From assembly GCA_025360355.1 (NCBI GenBank), contig JANYCL010000295.1, positions 1 through 18,421 of the forward strand: a DNA stretch of 18,421 bases, written 5' to 3'. Positions within the stretch are counted from its first letter, which is position 1. Every line of letters begins with the position of its first letter. Source of the stretch: Sphingobacteriaceae bacterium. Lineage in GTDB: Bacteria > Bacteroidota > Bacteroidia > B-17B0 > Aurantibacillaceae. A program made the position numbers and the translations under genes. The notes beneath the pieces were generated by a model, which worked only from the letters and a program-made list of their open reading frames with translations, was not told the origin of the DNA and did not search any database. Below are positions 14,857 to 18,421 of the stretch, piece after piece.

Positions 14857-16443
14857 ATGAAAAAATATGAGAGAGAAAAAGTTGTATTATTTATTTTTTT
14901 AGGAATGATGTTATTCAGTACACGTAATTTATATTCTCAAACAAATTTATCTCCGGGCGACATTGCAGTAATTTCATTTAAAAGCAATACCAGTACAGAG
15001 GCAGGAAACGACGCTGTTAAATTAGTAACTCTTGTCGACCTCGAATGCAATACAACATTTATTGTAACAGATAATAATTGGGATGGAACAACCTGGCCTT
15101 GTAATAATGATGAATCAGCACTTCAGATCACGTGTAACACTGCAATTGCGGCAGGAAGTGTTTTTTATATTGATTACGATGCGGCGGGAAATGTTTGTAC
15201 TTGCTCAGGTGGTTCAATTACTAGAACTGATTTAGGAAGTCCGTGGGGAAGTAACTTTGGTTTCAACAGTGGTGGTGACAATTGTTATATTTTGCAGGGA
15301 ACGCGTGCTGTTCCTTCTTTTGTATACGCGTTCAAACATAAAGGTGCATTTTCTTCTAACACATGTACAGATAAAGATCAGGCAAACATTCCTTCAAATC
15401 TCACGTTGGGAACTTCTGCTATCGTTATGCCGTCCAGTAAAGATCAATGGAATTTTAATTGTGTAACTAATAGCGGAACAAAAGCAACCATTCTTGCTGC
15501 AATTGGGAATACAGCAAACTGGATCAACAACACTGCGCATATATGGGATGCAACAAATGGAATATTCGTAATTACCGGTGCTATTTTCCCTTATGGTGTT
15601 TTGCAGGTTTCTGGTGCAGGATGTGGATTTACCAACGCTTGCTTGCTTGCATATTACGGTGCCTCCAACGCTGCATTTGTAGGAGGAAATTGTTCAGCAG
15701 GGGAAACAGCAATGTCTGCAAACATTTCAGTACCTGGAGGTGGATGCACGTATAAAATAATTGCTGAAATGAGAGCGCGTTCTTATGGTTGTCCGAATTC
15801 AGGCGCCGACGGAGGCGGATCTTGTCCTTCCACAACATGTGATCAGTTAAAAGTGGATGTTCTTGCAGGAGTAAAAACATTTCAGACCGGAAGCAGTAAC
15901 GCATCGATTAGTGATAGTTATACTTTAGCAGGTCCGGGAACAATTGTTGTTTCTGGTACTGCGGATCGTGCAGATGAAATTATTACATATAGTATTCAGG
16001 CTACACCCTGCACTTGTTTAACAATGATCTTACCTATAGAACTTGCTGAATTTACCGCGGAAAAAAGTGGAACTTCTGTAAATGTAAAATGGACAACCTT
16101 TACCGAAAAGAATAATGCATATTTTACAATTGAACGCGCTGCTGATGCAACAAATTGGGAACCGCTTTCTGTAGTTATGGGTCAGGGAAATTCTAACAAA
16201 CCTTTCAGTTACGGCATGTTCGATTCTTCTCCTCTCAAAGGCGTTTCATATTATCGTTTGAAACAGACTGATTATAATGGCACATTCAGTTATTCAAGAA
16301 TTGTAGCAGTGAATTTTGGAATCAACACGCCAAAAAAAATAATTCGTCGTGTCAATCTTCTCGGACAGGATGTTGATGAAAATGCAACAGGTGTAACGCT
16401 ATTGATGTATGATGACGGCGACGTTGAAAAAATAATAAACTAA
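14857..16443 (+). CDS. Secreted protein with GDIA-type surface domain and non-canonical T9SS-like C-terminal tail
   Basis: The 528-residue product has a signal peptide (1-27, ending NLYSQ). The first 250 residues begin 'LSPGDIAVISFKSN' and continue 'VKLVTLVDLECNTTFIVTDNNWDG'. This is the pattern of a widespread extracellular domain of unknown role ('GDIAxxxxN...FVLLVDIPAGTxIxFTDNGW'). Residues 250-385 are Cys- and Gly-rich. Residues 393-488 form a fibronectin-like sandwich ('LPIELAEFTAE...VNVKWTTFTEKNNAYFTIERA...YYRLKQTDYNG') that usually directly precedes a T9SS type A domain. Here the normal YPNP domain is replaced by a ~36-residue tail ('KKIIRRVNLLGQDVDENATG...YDDGDVEKI'), a shorter sorting-signal-like variant. 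It lies 79 bp after the type B protein and 24 bp before the OB-fold protein, so it is probably co-transcribed at least with the latter. Confidence 0.78.
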   Translation: MKKYEREKVVLFIFLGMMLFSTRNLYSQTNLSPGDIAVISFKSNTSTEAGNDAVKLVTLVDLECNTTFIVTDNNWDGTTWPCNNDESALQITCNTAIAAGSVFYIDYDAAGNVCTCSGGSITRTDLGSPWGSNFGFNSGGDNCYILQGTRAVPSFVYAFKHKGAFSSNTCTDKDQANIPSNLTLGTSAIVMPSSKDQWNFNCVTNSGTKATILAAIGNTANWINNTAHIWDATNGIFVITGAIFPYGVLQVSGAGCGFTNACLLAYYGASNAAFVGGNCSAGETAMSANISVPGGGCTYKIIAEMRARSYGCPNSGADGGGSCPSTTCDQLKVDVLAGVKTFQTGSSNASISDSYTLAGPGTIVVSGTADRADEIITYSIQATPCTCLTMILPIELAEFTAEKSGTSVNVKWTTFTEKNNAYFTIERAADATNWEPLSVVMGQGNSNKPFSYGMFDSSPLKGVSYYRLKQTDYNGTFSYSRIVAVNFGINTPKKIIRRVNLLGQDVDENATGVTLLMYDDGDVEKIIN

Positions 16444-16467
16444 AAAATAAATTATAAAAAAAATCAC

Positions 16468-17373
16468 ATGAAAAAAATCTTACTTTTATCTGCCTTCTGC
16501 TTATTTACTTTAATATCGCAATCGCAAAGTTCAATTGCAGCAGCACGGTCTTCAACCATCAATTCAACGGTTATTATTAAAGGAGTTGTTATAAATGGTG
16601 CGGAGATGGGAACTATCCGTTACATACAGGATAATGTTGCGGGAATTTCCGCTTTCAGTTCTACATTATCAAGTTTGAACAGAGGTGATTCTGTTCAGAT
16701 CAGCGGCGTATTAACGGAGTATAAAAATTTATTGGAGATATCTACAACAACAACTAATCCCGCACCAATTACATTTACGAATTTGGGTATGGGTATAACA
16801 CAAACGCCTTCTGTAATTACGACTCCGCAATTTAACGAAGCAGTTGAGGGTAGATTAATAAAATTCATCGGCTGTACATTCTCTGCTGCCGGAACATTTT
16901 CAACCGGAACAAATTATACAGTTAATACATCTGCTGGAACATTTGTAGCAAGAGTAACAAGCAGCCTTTCCAGTTTATTTAGTACTGCGATACCAACCGG
17001 TACAGTTGACATTGTAGGAATTGGTTCGCAATTCTGCAGCTCGCCAACATCAGGCTGCACAACCGGATATCAATTAGCTTTACGAGATATAAACGATATT
17101 ACGAATTCATCGATCGGAATAAGGGAGTATAATGAAATGCAAGGAAATTTTTCTCTGTATCCTAATCCTGTGTCGGGATCTATCCATATTTATTCACACG
17201 ATATTAAAAGTTTTGAAATCGAGATCCTGGACATTACTGGTAAAATTCTTCGGCCAAAAAAAATTAACGAGCATGAAGGAACAGACGTAACAGGACTTGC
17301 TCCCGGAATTTATTTCATGAAAATATATACGGAAAATAAGATACCTATACTTAAAAAATTCATTAAAGAATAA
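16468..17373 (+). CDS. Secreted OB-fold-like protein with T9SS type A sorting domain
   Basis: The 301-residue product has a signal peptide (1-20, ending LISQSQ). Residues 30-95 ('TVIIKGVVINGAEMGTIRYIQDNVAGI...NRGDSVQISGVLTEYKNLLEI') follow the OB-fold pattern seen beside exported nucleases such as ExeM/NucH and YhcR. A second, similar module lies at about 126-212 ('EGRLIKFIGCTF...VDIVGIGSQF...YQLALRDINDI'). The C-terminus (about 225-301) is a type A T9SS sorting domain ('GNFSLYPNPVSGSIHIYS...APGIYFMKIYTEN'). No nuclease domain or catalytic motif is present, so a binding role is more likely than an enzymatic one. The gene starts 24 bp after the previous stop and ends just before a terminator, which marks the end of the transcription unit. 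Confidence 0.8.
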   Translation: MKKILLLSAFCLFTLISQSQSSIAAARSSTINSTVIIKGVVINGAEMGTIRYIQDNVAGISAFSSTLSSLNRGDSVQISGVLTEYKNLLEISTTTTNPAPITFTNLGMGITQTPSVITTPQFNEAVEGRLIKFIGCTFSAAGTFSTGTNYTVNTSAGTFVARVTSSLSSLFSTAIPTGTVDIVGIGSQFCSSPTSGCTTGYQLALRDINDITNSSIGIREYNEMQGNFSLYPNPVSGSIHIYSHDIKSFEIEILDITGKILRPKKINEHEGTDVTGLAPGIYFMKIYTENKIPILKKFIKE

Positions 17374-17381
17374 TTAAATAG

Positions 17382-17406
17382 AAATCCGCCTTGCGCGGAT
17401 TTTTTA
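17382..17406 (+). terminator. Rho-independent terminator (between convergent genes)
   Basis: AAATCCGC and GCGGATTT form an 8-bp stem with a 5-nt loop, followed by a run of six T. It starts 9 bp after the stop of the OB-fold gene. Its right end overlaps the stop codon (17404-17406) of the convergent minus-strand gene. A weaker T-rich tract on the other strand would let it act for both. Confidence 0.85.
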
Positions 17407-17679
17407 TTTAATTAAAACATTTAGTGGGTAACTCTTATCAGTTCCGGCATATTCGAACCAAAAACATTCAAATAAACCAATATTTTCGATGTTACGCATT
17501 AACTCGGTTTCATAAATAGCGACTGGTTTTTTTTCGCCATTCTTATATTTAAAAATGAGCCGGAGTCCTTTAACGTTGCTCTTGAATGGTAAAAGAGTAA
17601 AAGAATTTTCAGGCATGTTGATGTTTATTGTTTCTGAATATGTTTTGTCTTCACGAAGGTTTAAAATTAATGATCTCAT
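17404..17679 (-). CDS. Small hypothetical protein
   Basis: This 91-residue frame starts at the ATG at 17679 (MRSLILNLRED). The frame continues upstream to a TTG at 17736, but that start is not favoured. No signal peptide or membrane span is present. The sequence is mixed beta-strand-like with 'KGLRLIFKYKNGEKKPVAIYETELM' and a 'CFWFEYAG' segment. No family is recognised. It ends at the terminator shared with the OB-fold gene and lies 66 bp downstream of another small gene on the same strand, with a promoter-like pair between them. Confidence 0.55.
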   Translation of the reverse strand: MRSLILNLREDKTYSETININMPENSFTLLPFKSNVKGLRLIFKYKNGEKKPVAIYETELMRNIENIGLFECFWFEYAGTDKSYPLNVLIK

Positions 17680-17732
17680 ACAAGTAATTATTATTGTTTT
17701 TAAAATTCGATGTAAAATAAAATCTGTCTGAC

Positions 17733-17764
17733 ACAAACTTTAGGATCAAATTAAAAAACAGCAA
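17733..17764 (-). promoter_or_regulatory. Candidate promoter TTG-N20-TAAAGTTTG
   Basis: On the minus strand a TTG (17762-17764) is followed after 20 bp by TAAAGTTTG (17733-17741). This fits the Bacteroidota -33/-7 arrangement apart from a 3-nt rather than 2-nt gap inside the -7 box. It overlaps the end of the upstream small gene and would drive the gene starting at 17679. Confidence 0.35.
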
Positions 17765-18120
17765 TAACCGGTAGTAAGATCGGGAGGAATACGGAGGTAC
17801 GTGAGATTGAAGTGAAAGGTTTTCGCAAAACTTTCAAATAAAAACTCGTTCAACTTAAAAGTAAAGCAGGATGCAACTAAATTAATTCCTTCAGCTATAT
17901 TAACTGAGATCTTTTTAGCTGCATTAAAACACAATAGAGTACGATACTTTACTTTATAAGGAATCTCAGAAGATGTATCAGGTTTATGCTTTGAATTAAA
18001 AACAGTATTTGTTTTGTTTTTGGAGGGCGGACAATAAGTACAATTCGGCATTAAATAAATGCTAAGCACATGTACGATGCCGATAGTAAACGCCAGAAAT
18101 AAAACAAACTTCTTAAGCAT
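17746..18120 (-). CDS. Small exported or membrane-anchored Cys-containing hypothetical protein
   Basis: The 124-residue product starts at the ATG at 18120 (MLKKFVLFLA); a TTG two codons upstream is not favoured. Residues 1-24 form a signal peptide or anchor (FVLFLAFTIGIVHVLSIYL). 'MPNCTYCPP' follows (C27 and C30, a CxxC pair), and more cysteines are at 64, 85, 120 and 121. The CxxC after a membrane segment hints at a disulfide or metal site in the periplasm, but no thioredoxin-like fold is visible. The gene begins 21 bp after the stop of the SDR-like gene, so it is probably its operon partner. Function is unknown. Confidence 0.5.
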   Translation of the reverse strand: MLKKFVLFLAFTIGIVHVLSIYLMPNCTYCPPSKNKTNTVFNSKHKPDTSSEIPYKVKYRTLLCFNAAKKISVNIAEGINLVASCFTFKLNEFLFESFAKTFHFNLTYLRIPPDLTTGYCCFLI

Positions 18121-18141
18121 ATACAAACATAGCGAAATTTT

Positions 18142-18421
18142 TTATTTCACCAATCTCATTTTAAGATAATCTTCAAACTTCATTTTTCCGACCTGGGGCG
18201 CAATAGTATCGTGCTGCAATACTTCCATGAAAAAGGCAAATTTATCGTAAGCATTCTTATTGAAAAGTTTCATCATAGGTAAAGAGAATTTTACTAAGCC
18301 AACAGGCATACTCATTAATTTTTTCCCCGGCTTAACTTGTTCCTGTATAATTTCATTTATTTGTTTACGTGTAAAGATCTCTTGTCCGCCCGCTTCAATG
18401 GTTACATTTGTTTCTTTAAGT
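18142..18421 (-). CDS. C-terminal part of an NmrA-like / atypical SDR oxidoreductase (5' truncated)
   Basis: The frame runs from the right edge of the window to a TAA at 18142-18144, giving the last 92 residues of a longer protein. The visible part contains 'IEAGGQEIFTRKQINEIIQE' (about 8-27), which matches the 'GGPEvxTxxEixxxi' region near the C-terminus of atypical short-chain dehydrogenases (NmrA/NDUFA9-like, NAD(P)-binding). 'GKKLMSMPVGLVKFSLPMMKLF' follows, as in this group. The Rossmann nucleotide-binding half is outside the window, so cofactor and substrate cannot be judged. Two small genes follow on the same strand. Confidence 0.6.
   Translation of the reverse strand, partial: LKETNVTIEAGGQEIFTRKQINEIIQEQVKPGKKLMSMPVGLVKFSLPMMKLFNKNAYDKFAFFMEVLQHDTIAPQVGKMKFEDYLKMRLVK

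Noticed and set aside
17680..17736. TTG start extending the small hypothetical protein by 19 residues
   Set aside because: A weak start codon, and the extension would overlap the promoter-like element; the ATG at 17679 is preferred.

Overview
The window looks like a chromosomal segment of a Bacteroidota (Bacteroidetes) bacterium. The DNA is AT-rich and purine-rich Shine-Dalgarno sequences are rare before the genes. Several upstream regions carry the Bacteroidota -7 element TAnnTTTG. Several long secreted proteins end in type IX secretion (T9SS) sorting domains: the 'YPNP' type A form and the gliding-motility-type CHU_C type B form. Genus cannot be fixed from the sequence. No rRNA, tRNA, CRISPR array, transposase or phage gene was seen.

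Layout. (1) 2-2476, plus strand: the 3' part of a polytopic membrane protein of glycosyltransferase-C flavour, then two small exported proteins, one with a carboxypeptidase-regulatory-like beta-sandwich and one with MORN/YwqK-like repeats. (2) 2482-6958, minus strand: a diacylglycerol-kinase-family lipid kinase, an exported endonuclease/exonuclease/phosphatase-fold enzyme resembling bacterial sphingomyelinases, and a two-gene unit with a 4-bp overlap (LpxH-like metallophosphoesterase followed by a GT-B glycosyltransferase). All four can be read as acting on lipids, phosphoesters or glycolipids. (3) 6959-7645: a long, mostly gene-poor gap with one possible 49-residue membrane peptide, a palindrome and a strong terminator. 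(4) 7646-11368, minus: a 1240-residue secreted modular protein with an N-terminal beta-domain, an SbsA-like Ig domain, a phytase-like esterase domain, 216-bp-period Ig-like repeats and a type A sorting domain. (5) 11571-11795, minus: a small zinc-ribbon-like protein with its own promoter candidate. (6) 12123-17373, plus: three consecutive secreted proteins: a PKD/SprB-repeat protein with a type B sorting domain, a protein with an unusual short C-terminal tail, and an OB-fold-like protein with a type A sorting domain, closed by a good terminator. (7) 17404-18421, minus: two small hypothetical genes downstream of a truncated atypical-SDR oxidoreductase.

How the genes may work together. The large secreted proteins would all be exported by Sec and then by T9SS to the cell surface or medium. 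The phytase-like domain, the phosphodiesterase-fold enzyme, the metallophosphoesterase and the lipid kinase suggest a loose theme of phosphoester and lipid metabolism, but the strand switches and terminators show that this is not one operon. I did not find a clearly new defence or mobile system. The most interesting material is the mix of sorting signals, the internally amplified repeat array, the OB-fold/surface-protein pair at 14857-17373, and a perfect operator-like palindrome at 4855-4870.
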